From assembly GCA_910585645.1 (NCBI GenBank), contig CAJUFP010000148.1, positions 1-9,262 on the forward strand: DNA of 9,262 nucleotides, read 5' to 3'. A program made the translations under genes and the position numbers. Shown piece by piece: positions 1 to 6,015 of this stretch. The number at the start of each line of letters is the position of its first letter. Position 1 is the stretch's first letter. This stretch comes from an uncultured Hungatella sp. (lineage in GTDB: Bacteria; Bacillota; Clostridia; Lachnospirales; Lachnospiraceae). The notes under the pieces were generated by a model that saw only the letters and a program-made list of their open reading frames with translations, did no database searches and was not told the DNA's origin.

Positions 1-37
1 GCGCCTTTCAGTATGCTATGAAATCTTTATTCAACTA

Positions 38-78
38 CCCCGTGAATAGTAACTTCGGGAAAGTTACTGTTCACGGGG
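38..78. repeat. 18-bp inverted repeat (hairpin 1 of a cluster)
   Basis: The arms at 38-55 and 61-78 are complementary over 18 bp. Only one position is not Watson-Crick (T47 against G69, a wobble in RNA), and the loop is the 5 bases CGGGA. The arms begin and end with CCCC/GGGG and contain GTGAA and AGTAACTT. There is no T-run on either side, so it is not a standard intrinsic terminator. It lies downstream of the minus-strand nuclease gene and may be part of its 3' untranslated RNA or of a dispersed intergenic repeat. The structure is seen directly; the role is unknown. Confidence 0.75.
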
Positions 79-83
79 AGCAT

Positions 84-112
84 CTTCTTGTCCGGCTCCG
101 CCGAACAAGAAG
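84..112. repeat. 13-bp inverted repeat (hairpin 2 of a cluster)
   Basis: CTTCTTGTCCGGC (84-96) pairs with GCCGAACAAGAAG (100-112) around a 3-base loop TCC, with one mismatch. It follows hairpin 1 by only 5 bases. No T-run follows in either direction. A weaker GC-rich stem (TTCGC..GCGAA, 122-143) stands between it and the next strong hairpin. Confidence 0.65.
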
Positions 113-159
113 CATCGGGCGTTCGCCGCGCTGACCGCGCGAAAACGTAATGGCAGCAG

Positions 160-202
160 GCATCCGGCCCATCGCCAAAGGCGATTCTAATTGGCCGGAT
201 GC
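160..202. repeat. nested double hairpin (hairpin 4 of a cluster)
   Basis: An outer perfect 10-bp stem (GCATCCGGCC at 160-169 with GGCCGGATGC at 193-202) encloses an inner perfect 6-bp stem (ATCGCC 171-176, loop AAA, GGCGAT 180-185). The whole gene-free stretch 1-233 is thus mainly a series of stems. This could be a structured RNA, the 3' end of the neighbouring transcript, or one copy of a genome-wide repeat. The sequence alone does not decide. Confidence 0.65.
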
Positions 203-233
203 GTAACAGTTCAAGGTTTATCCGAACGGTTAT

Positions 234-1175
234 CTACCGCCCAACCCTCTCCTGTTTCCAGGCTCCAAACACCTTCTCATGGTCATAGTCCGGCCCAAAA
301 GGGGCGGCGGCCCGGCAGACAGAGAGGACCATGTCCAAGTCCTCCTCCACTTCCAGGGCGATCAGCTCAGGAGCCTTTTTCTTTTTCATCTTCTTGCAAA
401 TGAGTTCAATAAGCTTGGATTCCTGTCCGTCGTCGAAACCGTCATGAAATCCGTCGTGAAATCCGTCATCAAAGATCATTTTCCCGATCTGTGTCATCCT
501 CATCTCCTCCTTTATCTTTTCCCGATATCTCTCATCGATCACCTTGTCCGTAAATGTCAGAATACCCGCCAATATCTCCACGGTCTGCCCCCGGTCAGGA
601 ATCCTCCTGGCCAGTTCCACGGATTTTACGGTCATATCCTGCTTTCCCTTTTTTCCTTTCACCGTCAGGGGAAGGATCATCAGCTGCATCCGCTCCTCCT
701 CTGTGAGAGGCTGTCCGGAAAGGATCTTCCGGCGAAGGGATTCATAAATATGGCCGCTGTTAAATCCGGCAAGGTACACAGCCTCGATCCTGACCATTAT
801 ACCCTTTAAATCATACACCTGGCAGGCAGATGTGACGTCCGCCGTGTAAATAACAATGATGCGCAGTTTTCGCAGATCATCCAGATGTTTTCCCGCGGCA
901 TAGCGCCGGATGATCCGCGCCGCGTAATTGACATACTTTACAAAATTCTCCTTGTCATACTCAGATTCATAGTCAATGATAGCCACCGAATCGTCATCCA
1001 AAAGGAACAGATTGTCCAGCCGCAGCTCATTGGCCTCCACAGCCGGCAGATTGGTGGGCAGAATGTCCCGGATCCTCAAATGAGGAAGTCCAAAGGGCGC
1101 CAGACTTCGGCCTATCAGAGCCTCCCCCACCACTTTGGACGCAATATCTTTATTTTGGTACGCAATATCAGCCAT
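234..1175 (-). CDS. Rpn-like PD-(D/E)XK nuclease family protein
   Basis: This 313-residue protein resembles the Rpn/transposase-associated PD-(D/E)XK proteins abundant as paralogues in Lachnospiraceae. Visible family marks are the N-terminal segment (LPTNLPAVEANELRLDN, about residues 40-55) and the putative active-site strand AIIDYESEY (about 65-73), with acidic D54, D68 and E70. Members are thought to be DNA endonucleases linked to recombination, but the cellular role here is not shown. Near the C-terminus lies the repeat DGFHDGFHDGFDDG (237-250), then a Lys-rich stretch. The ATG at 1175 is the only sensible start because an in-frame stop lies 9 bases upstream; the ribosome site is a weak AAGAAG. 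It appears monocistronic, with hairpins downstream. Confidence 0.75.
   Translation of the reverse strand: MADIAYQNKDIASKVVGEALIGRSLAPFGLPHLRIRDILPTNLPAVEANELRLDNLFLLDDDSVAIIDYESEYDKENFVKYVNYAARIIRRYAAGKHLDDLRKLRIIVIYTADVTSACQVYDLKGIMVRIEAVYLAGFNSGHIYESLRRKILSGQPLTEEERMQLMILPLTVKGKKGKQDMTVKSVELARRIPDRGQTVEILAGILTFTDKVIDERYREKIKEEMRMTQIGKMIFDDGFHDGFHDGFDDGQESKLIELICKKMKKKKAPELIALEVEEDLDMVLSVCRAAAPFGPDYDHEKVFGAWKQERVGR
435..470. repeat. 12-bp tandem repeat, three units, in the nuclease gene
   Basis: Three 12-base units of the form aaaTCCGTCrTG run head to tail (435-446, 447-458, 459-470), with one or two changes per unit. On the minus strand they encode repeated Asp-Gly-Phe-His/Asp in the nuclease-like protein. 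Because the unit is a multiple of three, gain or loss of a copy keeps the frame, so copy number could vary between strains. Confidence 0.8.
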
Positions 1176-1186
1176 TTGTCTTCTTT

Positions 1187-1195
1187 ATTATAGCA
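1187..1195 (-). promoter_or_regulatory. extended -10 promoter of the Rpn-like gene (candidate)
   Basis: The minus strand reads TGC-TATAAT (1195-1187), a perfect extended -10 box. The -35 region 17 bases upstream (TGGTGT) is poor, as is usual for extended -10 promoters. The box is only 11 bases from the ATG at 1175, so the transcript would have almost no leader. Either translation is nearly leaderless or the true promoter lies elsewhere. Confidence 0.4.
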
Positions 1196-1232
1196 TGGGT
1201 TAACGGGTTACACCAGAAAAAAATCAAATATA

Positions 1233-1418
1233 ATGTCCATGGAACATCTGCAGAAACTGCAAAGACCACTTGATAAACATGAAGGGAAAGATATCCCTGA
1301 TACAGGATTAACTATAGCAGATAAAAGGAATTTATGCAACAAAAATTTAAACCAACGAAGAGTGGCGGAGCAAAGAAATGTTTCTGTTTATGAGGTATCT
1401 GAATTGGTGTATAATTGA
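1233..1418 (+). CDS. doubtful 61-residue ORF with HTH-like C-terminus
   Basis: This is the only plus-strand ORF in the gene-poor stretch 1176-1562. Its C-terminal third (NLNQRRVAEQRNVSVYEVSE, about residues 38-57) resembles a helix-turn-helix pattern. The first ATG has no Shine-Dalgarno sequence; the bases just before it (AAATATAATG) look more like a -10 box. It could be a remnant of a DNA-binding protein or chance coding. I do not recognise it, and confidence that it is expressed is low. Confidence 0.2.
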   Translation: MSMEHLQKLQRPLDKHEGKDIPDTGLTIADKRNLCNKNLNQRRVAEQRNVSVYEVSELVYN

Positions 1419-1424
1419 GTGAGC

Positions 1425-1505
1425 AAAAGGCGGGGGAGTCGTGATGCCAGTCAGAGAAGGAGGGATGTCCCTCCTTCTCTGACTGGCCCCACGACAATCC
1501 CCGCC
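1425..1505 (-). terminator. very long hairpin ending in TTTT, terminator of the aspartokinase operon
   Basis: The core is a perfect 19-bp inverted repeat (1447-1465 with 1468-1486). It extends outward through GTCGTG/CACGAC (1438-1443 with 1490-1495) and then a GC-rich stem (1429-1437 with 1498-1505, one bulged base). In total about 33 pairs form a single hairpin of 77 bases. On the minus strand the last arm is followed by TTTT (1428-1425), about 60 bases past the aspartokinase stop, which fits an intrinsic terminator for that operon. The stem is much longer than most terminators, so a miniature mobile palindrome is the alternative. Confidence 0.6.
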
Positions 1506-1562
1506 CCATGAACACTAACAGAGAAACCGCTCCTCAGGATCCGCCGAACTTCCCCCTCCCCC

Positions 1563-2882
1563 TTACAGCTCTACCGTAACAAAGATATCATAGATAGCCC
1601 GGATAGCCGTCTCAAAATCCCCGTTCTTCACGCCGATGATAATGTTCAGTTCACTGGATCCCTGGTCGATCATCTTCACATTCACCCTGGCGTGGGCAAG
1701 GGCGGAGAAGATCCTTCCGGCTGTGCCTCTGGTGGCTTTCATGCCCCGCCCCACCACGGCGATCAGCGCCAGATCCGACTCCATCTCCACAAAATCAGGC
1801 TCCACCGCCCGGTGAATCCCCGCCACCACAGACTGCTCATACTCCTCAAACTCCGACTGGTGGACAAAAATCGTCATGGTATCAATGCCAGAGGGCATAT
1901 GCTCAAACGAGATGCCATTGTTCTCAAACACCTGCAGCACCTTTCTCCCAAACCCCACCTCGGAGTTCATCATGGCTTTCTCCACATTGATGGAGCAGAA
2001 CCCTTTCTTACCGGCGATCCCGGTGATGGTGTATCTGGGCTTGCGGCAGGTGCTTTCCACGATCAGGGTCCCCTTGTCATCCGGACGGTTGGTGTTGCGG
2101 ATATTGATGGGGATTCCCTCCTTGCGCACCGGGAAAATAGCGTCCTCATGTAAGACGCTTGCCCCCATGTAAGCCAGTTCCCGAAGTTCCCGGTAGGTGA
2201 TCGTCTCGATCACCTGAGGCTTATCCACAATCCTGGGATCAGCCACCAGAAATCCCGACACGTCGGTCCAGTTCTCATACATGTCCGCATGGATGGCCTT
2301 TGCCACAATAGATCCCGTCACATCGGAGCCGCCTCTGGAAAAAGTCTTCACGGTCCCGTCCGGTTTTGCCCCGTAAAATCCCGGAATAACCGCCCTCTCA
2401 ATGTGCTCCAGCCTTTCCGACAGTTCCTTATCCGTGGCCTCGGCGTCAAAAACCCCGCTGTCGTCAAAAAACACCACTTCCGCCGCGTCCACAAACTCAT
2501 ACCCCAGATACTGGGCCATAAGGATGCCGTTAAGATACTCTCCTCTGGAGGCGGCGTAATCCCGCCCGGCCTTTGCCTGAAAATTTTCCTCGATCCTGGC
2601 AAATTCATGGTCCAGATTTAGATTTAAGTCCAGACCGTCGATAATGTCCTCATACCGCTTTTTAATCTTCTCCAGAATCTTCTTGTAGGACGCCCCGGCC
2701 GCCGCGGCATCATAGCACTCATATAAAAGATCCGTCACCTTCTCGTCCTTGTCGCTGCGCTTTCCCGGCGCGGACGGCACCACATACCTTCTGGACTTGT
2801 CAGCGCGGATGATCTCCCCCACTTTCTTAAACTGTCTGGCGCTGGCAAGGGAACTGCCGCCAAACTTCACCACTTTCTTCAT
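1563..2882 (-). CDS. aspartate kinase (YclM/ThrD-like, two ACT domains)
   Basis: Aspartokinase phosphorylates L-aspartate to aspartyl-4-phosphate, the first committed step to lysine, diaminopimelate, threonine and methionine. From the ATG at 2882 the protein has 439 residues. The amino-acid kinase domain begins with VVKFGGSSLA (residues 4-13) and carries FSRGGSDVTGS (181-191), both substrate or nucleotide-binding signatures. Two ACT domains follow (about 285-350 and 370-439; GFCSINVEKAMMNSEVGFGR and QGSSELNIIIGVK), where end-product amino acids usually bind. Sequence and length match the Bacillus YclM type. The start at 2882 gives the family-typical N-terminus MKKVVKFGG and has GGAGG five bases upstream; a second ATG at 2894 with AAGG is possible. 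It follows the HD gene by about 24 bases (12 with the longer start), so it is the last gene of an operon. Confidence 0.95.
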   Translation of the reverse strand: MKKVVKFGGSSLASARQFKKVGEIIRADKSRRYVVPSAPGKRSDKDEKVTDLLYECYDAAAAGASYKKILEKIKKRYEDIIDGLDLNLNLDHEFARIEENFQAKAGRDYAASRGEYLNGILMAQYLGYEFVDAAEVVFFDDSGVFDAEATDKELSERLEHIERAVIPGFYGAKPDGTVKTFSRGGSDVTGSIVAKAIHADMYENWTDVSGFLVADPRIVDKPQVIETITYRELRELAYMGASVLHEDAIFPVRKEGIPINIRNTNRPDDKGTLIVESTCRKPRYTITGIAGKKGFCSINVEKAMMNSEVGFGRKVLQVFENNGISFEHMPSGIDTMTIFVHQSEFEEYEQSVVAGIHRAVEPDFVEMESDLALIAVVGRGMKATRGTAGRIFSALAHARVNVKMIDQGSSELNIIIGVKNGDFETAIRAIYDIFVTVEL

Positions 2883-2906
2883 CGTGTCCTCCATTCTGTC
2901 CTTCTC

Positions 2907-3497
2907 TTACTGAATCAATGATTCCATCTCCTTATTAACCGACTCCTCACAGGAACGCATGGCCAGGATCGTCTTCTCCATCAGCTCCTCCAGAGTCCAT
3001 CCCAGCTCCTGGGCTCCCTCTTTGATCACATCCCGGGAACACCCGGCCGCAAACCGCTTGTCCTTAAATTTCTTTTTCAGGCTGGACACCTCCATATCCA
3101 TCACGCTCTTAGACGGACGCATCTTGGCCGCGGCCCAGATAAGCCCTGTCAGCTCATCTGTGGCAAAGAGGATCTTCTCCATCTCATGCTCCGGCTTCAC
3201 ATCGCTGCACAGGCCGTAGCCGTGGCTGCAAATGGATCGGATCATGTCCTGGGACACCCCCGCCTCCCCCAAAAGCTCCGGAGCCTTTTTGCAGTGTTCT
3301 TCCGGATACCGTTCAAAGTCAATGTCATGGAGAAGGCCGACCTGTGCCCAATACTCCTCCTCTTTTCCGTATCCCTGCTCCTTTGCGTACCATCTCATAA
3401 CACCCTCCACAGTCAATCCGTGAAGAATGTGGAATTCTTCTTTATTATATTTGCGCAGCAGCTCAAGGGCCTGCTGCCTGGTCAATGTAACAGTCAT
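2907..3497 (-). CDS. HD-domain phosphohydrolase family protein
   Basis: The protein has 196 residues and is a single HD domain. The metal-binding pattern is visible: H26 (HILHG), the H57-D58 pair (LLHDID), H92 (SHGYG) and D114 (ATDELTG). HD proteins hydrolyse phosphate esters, often of nucleotides or signalling nucleotides, but the substrate cannot be read from the sequence. The ATG at 3497 follows AAGGAGG by about ten bases. It sits between the membrane-protein gene (42-base gap, no terminator seen) and the aspartokinase gene, so all three are probably co-transcribed. No link between its reaction and aspartate metabolism is evident. Family assignment is firm; function is open. Confidence 0.9.
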   Translation of the reverse strand: MTVTLTRQQALELLRKYNKEEFHILHGLTVEGVMRWYAKEQGYGKEEEYWAQVGLLHDIDFERYPEEHCKKAPELLGEAGVSQDMIRSICSHGYGLCSDVKPEHEMEKILFATDELTGLIWAAAKMRPSKSVMDMEVSSLKKKFKDKRFAAGCSRDVIKEGAQELGWTLEELMEKTILAMRSCEESVNKEMESLIQ

Positions 3498-3539
3498 ACT
3501 TGTCCTTCCTCCTTGTGATCCATTTCTTACAAGTTTATA

Positions 3540-4286
3540 TCACATTTTTTTATCCCTTTCAAGATAAAACTTTAACAGATGATCATATCGGGGGCAAAGC
3601 TTATCCGAACACTCCAAACATCGCAGCGCCCTGTTGGTTCCCTCCCAAAACCGTTCCGGGTGCCGGGCCGCGCTAAACTCCCACACCACCCACACTGCCA
3701 GAGCCATGAAAAACAGGGAACGGGTATAAAATCCGTCTATGTACACCACAGGCGCAAACATCATCAGATGGTCCCAGTTAAAGATCCGGCAGGTAGTACA
3801 GCACCGATTCCCCATGATCAGCCGAAACGGACAGATGACCACAACACAGATCAGGTCGCACACATAAAAAAAGACGGTTATGAGAAACAGGAGGGAGTCG
3901 TTTAAGATCCCTTTCCAATACAAAAATCCGATAACCGCCGTTAACAAGAGCCACAGCCCAAACACCTTCCCAGCCCCCTTTGCGGCCCCGGCCATGTATG
4001 CTTTCAGCGCCTGCGAATCCATTGATCCTTCCGCCGGCTTATAGCGCCCCGAAAATATCTTCTGGGACCCAAGAGCAACAGCCGCCTTCACAGGGACCAG
4101 CTGAAAAACCATGTCCGCCATCCAGATCCCCCACAGAAGATGGAGCACAGAAAATCTTCTGAAAAAATGGTTTCCCCTCAAGATCTTCAACTCGTCGGGA
4201 GCCCAAACGAAAAGCAGCAGACAGCCCAGAAATATGACAGCCCGTCCCACCAGCCGCAGGGTATACGCCCTTCTCACATTTGACAT
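3540..4286 (-). CDS. polytopic membrane protein with Cys clusters, unknown function
   Basis: The protein has 248 residues from the ATG at 4286, which has GGAGGAGGG directly upstream; an in-frame TTG at 4316 would add ten residues but overlaps that ribosome site. I see about four to five hydrophobic spans (roughly residues 14-28, 46-66, 108-123, 131-153 and 189-204). Just after the fourth span is a Cys-rich loop C152, C162, C163, C166 (RCCTTC), then DHLMMFAPVVYIDGFY. The C-terminal tail carries CLECSDKLC (C223, C226, C231). Such spacing suggests metal or Fe-S binding at the membrane face, but that is inference. First gene of the operon with the HD protein and aspartokinase. I do not recognise a named family. 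Confidence 0.8.
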   Translation of the reverse strand: MSNVRRAYTLRLVGRAVIFLGCLLLFVWAPDELKILRGNHFFRRFSVLHLLWGIWMADMVFQLVPVKAAVALGSQKIFSGRYKPAEGSMDSQALKAYMAGAAKGAGKVFGLWLLLTAVIGFLYWKGILNDSLLFLITVFFYVCDLICVVVICPFRLIMGNRCCTTCRIFNWDHLMMFAPVVYIDGFYTRSLFFMALAVWVVWEFSAARHPERFWEGTNRALRCLECSDKLCPRYDHLLKFYLERDKKM

Positions 4287-4328
4287 GAAAATCCCTCCTC
4301 CTTCACCAAAGACCAAACTTTAATCTCT

Positions 4329-4356
4329 ATTATAAGAACTTTTCAAACCATTTCAA
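4329..4356 (-). promoter_or_regulatory. sigma-A promoter of the membrane protein-HD-aspartokinase operon
   Basis: On the minus strand TTGAAA (4356-4351) and TATAAT (4334-4329) are separated by 16 bases. The -10 box lies 42 bases upstream of the ATG at 4286, leaving room for a short leader with the GGAGG site. The two boxes are nearly consensus. No operator-like dyad is obvious. Confidence 0.65.
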
Positions 4357-4439
4357 GACAAAAAAACACAGCCCTCAAAAAGAAGAGGGATCGCCCTCCC
4401 CCCAAAGGAATATACTGGTAAAAAACAACAGGATTTTCC

Positions 4440-5201
4440 ATGGACATATATGTTGTGAAACCTGACGATACGGTAGACAAAATTTCAGAAGAACAGAACA
4501 CAGACCTGGCCGCCCTGATCCAGATCAATCAGCTGACGCCGCCTTACCGGCTGGCTGTGGGCCAGGCCCTTCTCCTGGCAAACGATATGCCGCTCCAGAC
4601 ATTTTCCCCCTATCCCCCTGATTCCCAAGCTATCTTCCGAAGCGGGTACGCCTACCCCTTTATCTCGGCCCCCGTCCTTTCGGAAACCCTCTCTTATCTG
4701 TCGGAACTGGCTGTGTTCTCCTACGGTTTTACCTTAGCCGGGGACCTGATCCCTCCTGCCATGGACGATACGTGGATGATCGCCCAGGCCCGGCAGTCCG
4801 GCGTCACTCCGGCTCTGACCCTGACGCCTCTGGGCGCGGACGGACATTTCAACAATGCCCTGGTGACCGCCCTGGTACACAGCCGCGCCACACAGCAACG
4901 ATTAGTCACCGGGCTGGCTGCGGTCATGCTGGAAAAGGGATATCAGACTGTGAACATTGACTTTGAGTACGTCCTGGGGGAGGACAAAAATGCCTTTACG
5001 GCATTTGTATCCTACGCCACCTATGCACTGAACATCCTGGGATATCAGGTGTCTGTGGCCCTGGCCCCCAAATACTCTGACGACCAGCCTGGGGTTTTAT
5101 ACGAAGGGATGGATTACGCCGGGCTGGGGGCAGCGGCCAACTGGGTGGTGCTGATGACTTATGAGTGGGGGTATACATACGGCCCTGTTGGGTTATGGTA
5201 A
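4440..5201 (+). CDS. LysM-GH18 spore cortex-lytic glucosaminidase (SleL/YaaH-like), truncated at 3' end
   Basis: One LysM domain (residues 3-47, YVVKPDDTVDKISEEQNT...) is followed by a glycoside hydrolase 18 domain of the SleL/YaaH type, an N-acetylglucosaminidase that binds and digests spore cortex peptidoglycan during germination. The GH18 active-site motif is VNIDFEY (171-177) with D174 and acid E176; LAPKYS and MTYEWGYTYGP are also family signatures. Relatives run to about 420-430 residues, but this frame stops at 253, just after YGP (247-249), with the foreign tail VGLW. The coding match ends at about 5186, where the serine-recombinase element begins, so the last ~40 per cent of the enzyme is missing and probably lies beyond the element. 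As it stands the product lacks part of the barrel and is likely inactive. Confidence 0.85.
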   Translation: MDIYVVKPDDTVDKISEEQNTDLAALIQINQLTPPYRLAVGQALLLANDMPLQTFSPYPPDSQAIFRSGYAYPFISAPVLSETLSYLSELAVFSYGFTLAGDLIPPAMDDTWMIAQARQSGVTPALTLTPLGADGHFNNALVTALVHSRATQQRLVTGLAAVMLEKGYQTVNIDFEYVLGEDKNAFTAFVSYATYALNILGYQVSVALAPKYSDDQPGVLYEGMDYAGLGAAANWVVLMTYEWGYTYGPVGLW

Positions 5202-5220
5202 TCCGCTGTATATTTTTTCT
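5160..5220 (+). other. left junction (attL candidate) of the inserted element
   Basis: GH18 coding sequence is recognisable up to TACGGCCCT (about 5178-5186) and is lost at GTTGGG (5187 on). Base composition becomes AT-rich within 30 bases. The recombinase gene lies close by in the element, as usual for large serine integrases. The crossover is therefore probably within or next to GGCCCT. The exact core cannot be fixed without the other junction. Confidence 0.5.
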
Positions 5221-5297
5221 TCTCCCTGATTATGACATATTTTTTGAGAAAAATATAGTATAAAATCAGATAAAGTATAGAAAAAAAAGAAATCAGG

Positions 5298-5306
5298 TGG
5301 TATAAT
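5298..5306 (+). promoter_or_regulatory. extended -10 promoter of the toxin-antitoxin operon
   Basis: TGG-TATAAT (5298-5306) is a perfect extended -10 box. Transcription would start near 5313, which rules out the upstream in-frame ATG at 5308 and supports the ATG at 5377. Just upstream, AGTATA occurs twice in direct orientation (5257-5262 and 5274-5279), a possible binding site for the autoregulating antitoxin. Confidence 0.5.
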
Positions 5307-5376
5307 CATGTTATACAAAAGTATTCAGAAAAATCAGGAAGAAAAAAGCAATGCACGCAAACAAGGAGATGATACT

Positions 5377-5553
5377 ATGAGTAACAGCGCAATGCCTTAC
5401 GCCGCACTTGACCTGCATGCTCTTAGTAAAAAAAATGTTAAAATAATCTCTTCCAAAGATGCCTTAAAAGATGTTGTTCCGATTCCATGGGAAGAAGATG
5501 TGCTTGAGGGAAACAGGCGGGTTATTGTTGCTAAGGAGAAAAAAGAGGAGTAA
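5377..5553 (+). CDS. putative antitoxin of a type II toxin-antitoxin pair
   Basis: This 58-residue protein begins MSNSAMPYAALDLHALSKKN and ends acidic and Lys-rich. It is encoded seven bases before the toxin gene, the order and spacing typical of antitoxins. The ATG at 5377 has AAGGAG eight bases upstream. An in-frame ATG at 5308 would give 81 residues but coincides with the likely promoter -10 box. No known DNA-binding fold can be named; the central VKIISSKDALKDV could be a short strand-helix. The antitoxin role is inferred from position and size. Confidence 0.6.
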   Translation: MSNSAMPYAALDLHALSKKNVKIISSKDALKDVVPIPWEEDVLEGNRRVIVAKEKKEE

Positions 5554-5560
5554 ACAACGG

Positions 5561-5959
5561 ATGTGTAAAGTAGGAGATATCATTGTAGTTAAAAATTATA
5601 TCAGCCAGGGAAAAGTCCTGAACAGACATTCTTTTGTGGTACTAAATACAGAACAGGGAAAAATCCAGGGTCTGGATTATGATTTAGTATGCAATGTAAT
5701 GTCTTCTTTTCATTCGGAAGAACAACGGAAGAAAAAGCTTGCTTATCCTGGCAACTTCGAATATTCCGCCAGTGACGAGAATATACAGAATGGCCATGGA
5801 AAAGCCGGTTATATAAAAGCGGAGCAATTTTACTATTTTGATACCTCAAAAACGGATTTTTATGTTTTAGGAAGTGTTACTCCGGAACTGTTCAACGCTT
5901 TGATACAATTCATCCAGCAATTAACAGATATTGAGGTGATTATTGATAATCTGCAGTGA
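5561..5959 (+). CDS. PemK/MazF-like toxin
   Basis: This 132-residue protein begins MCKVGDIIVVKNY and continues NRHSFVVLNTEQGKI, the opening beta-strand pattern of the PemK/MazF fold, whose members are usually sequence-specific mRNA endoribonucleases. Further on come HGKAGYIKAEQFYYFDTSKT and a C-terminal helix (PELFNALIQFIQQL). GAGGAG lies ten bases before the ATG; the reading frame is open further upstream, but only inside the antitoxin gene. Paired with the small upstream gene it would form an addiction module that stabilises the element. Similarity to characterised MazF is moderate, and catalytic residues were not identified with certainty. Confidence 0.7.
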   Translation: MCKVGDIIVVKNYISQGKVLNRHSFVVLNTEQGKIQGLDYDLVCNVMSSFHSEEQRKKKLAYPGNFEYSASDENIQNGHGKAGYIKAEQFYYFDTSKTDFYVLGSVTPELFNALIQFIQQLTDIEVIIDNLQ

Positions 5960-5975
5960 ACTTAATAACCAAATA

Positions 5976-6015
5976 AAAATACCGGAAAACCCGTTCATGG
6001 TTTTTCCGGTATTTT
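5976..6015. terminator. bidirectional intrinsic terminator between toxin and recombinase
   Basis: AAAATACCGGAAAA (5976-5989) pairs perfectly with TTTTCCGGTATTTT (6002-6015) around a 12-base loop, giving a 14-bp stem with A-runs on one side and T-runs on the other. It can end transcription of both convergent units: the toxin gene (stop at 5959) and the recombinase, whose stop codon (5997-5995) lies in the loop. Confidence 0.85.

Noticed and set aside
1..233. CRISPR array
   Set aside because: The stems differ from one another in sequence and length; there is no repeated unit with regular spacers.
279..809. Plus-strand ORF of 176 codons
   Set aside because: It lies opposite the Rpn-like gene; its translation is Pro/His-rich without any family pattern, while the minus frame has a clear family match.
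1692..2153. Plus-strand ORF of 153 codons opposite aspartokinase
   Set aside because: The minus frame is an unambiguous aspartokinase; the His/Arg-rich plus frame is an antisense shadow in GC-rich DNA.
5308..5376. N-terminal extension of the antitoxin from the ATG at 5308
   Set aside because: That ATG directly follows a perfect extended -10 box and would lie upstream of the transcription start; the ATG at 5377 has a better ribosome site.
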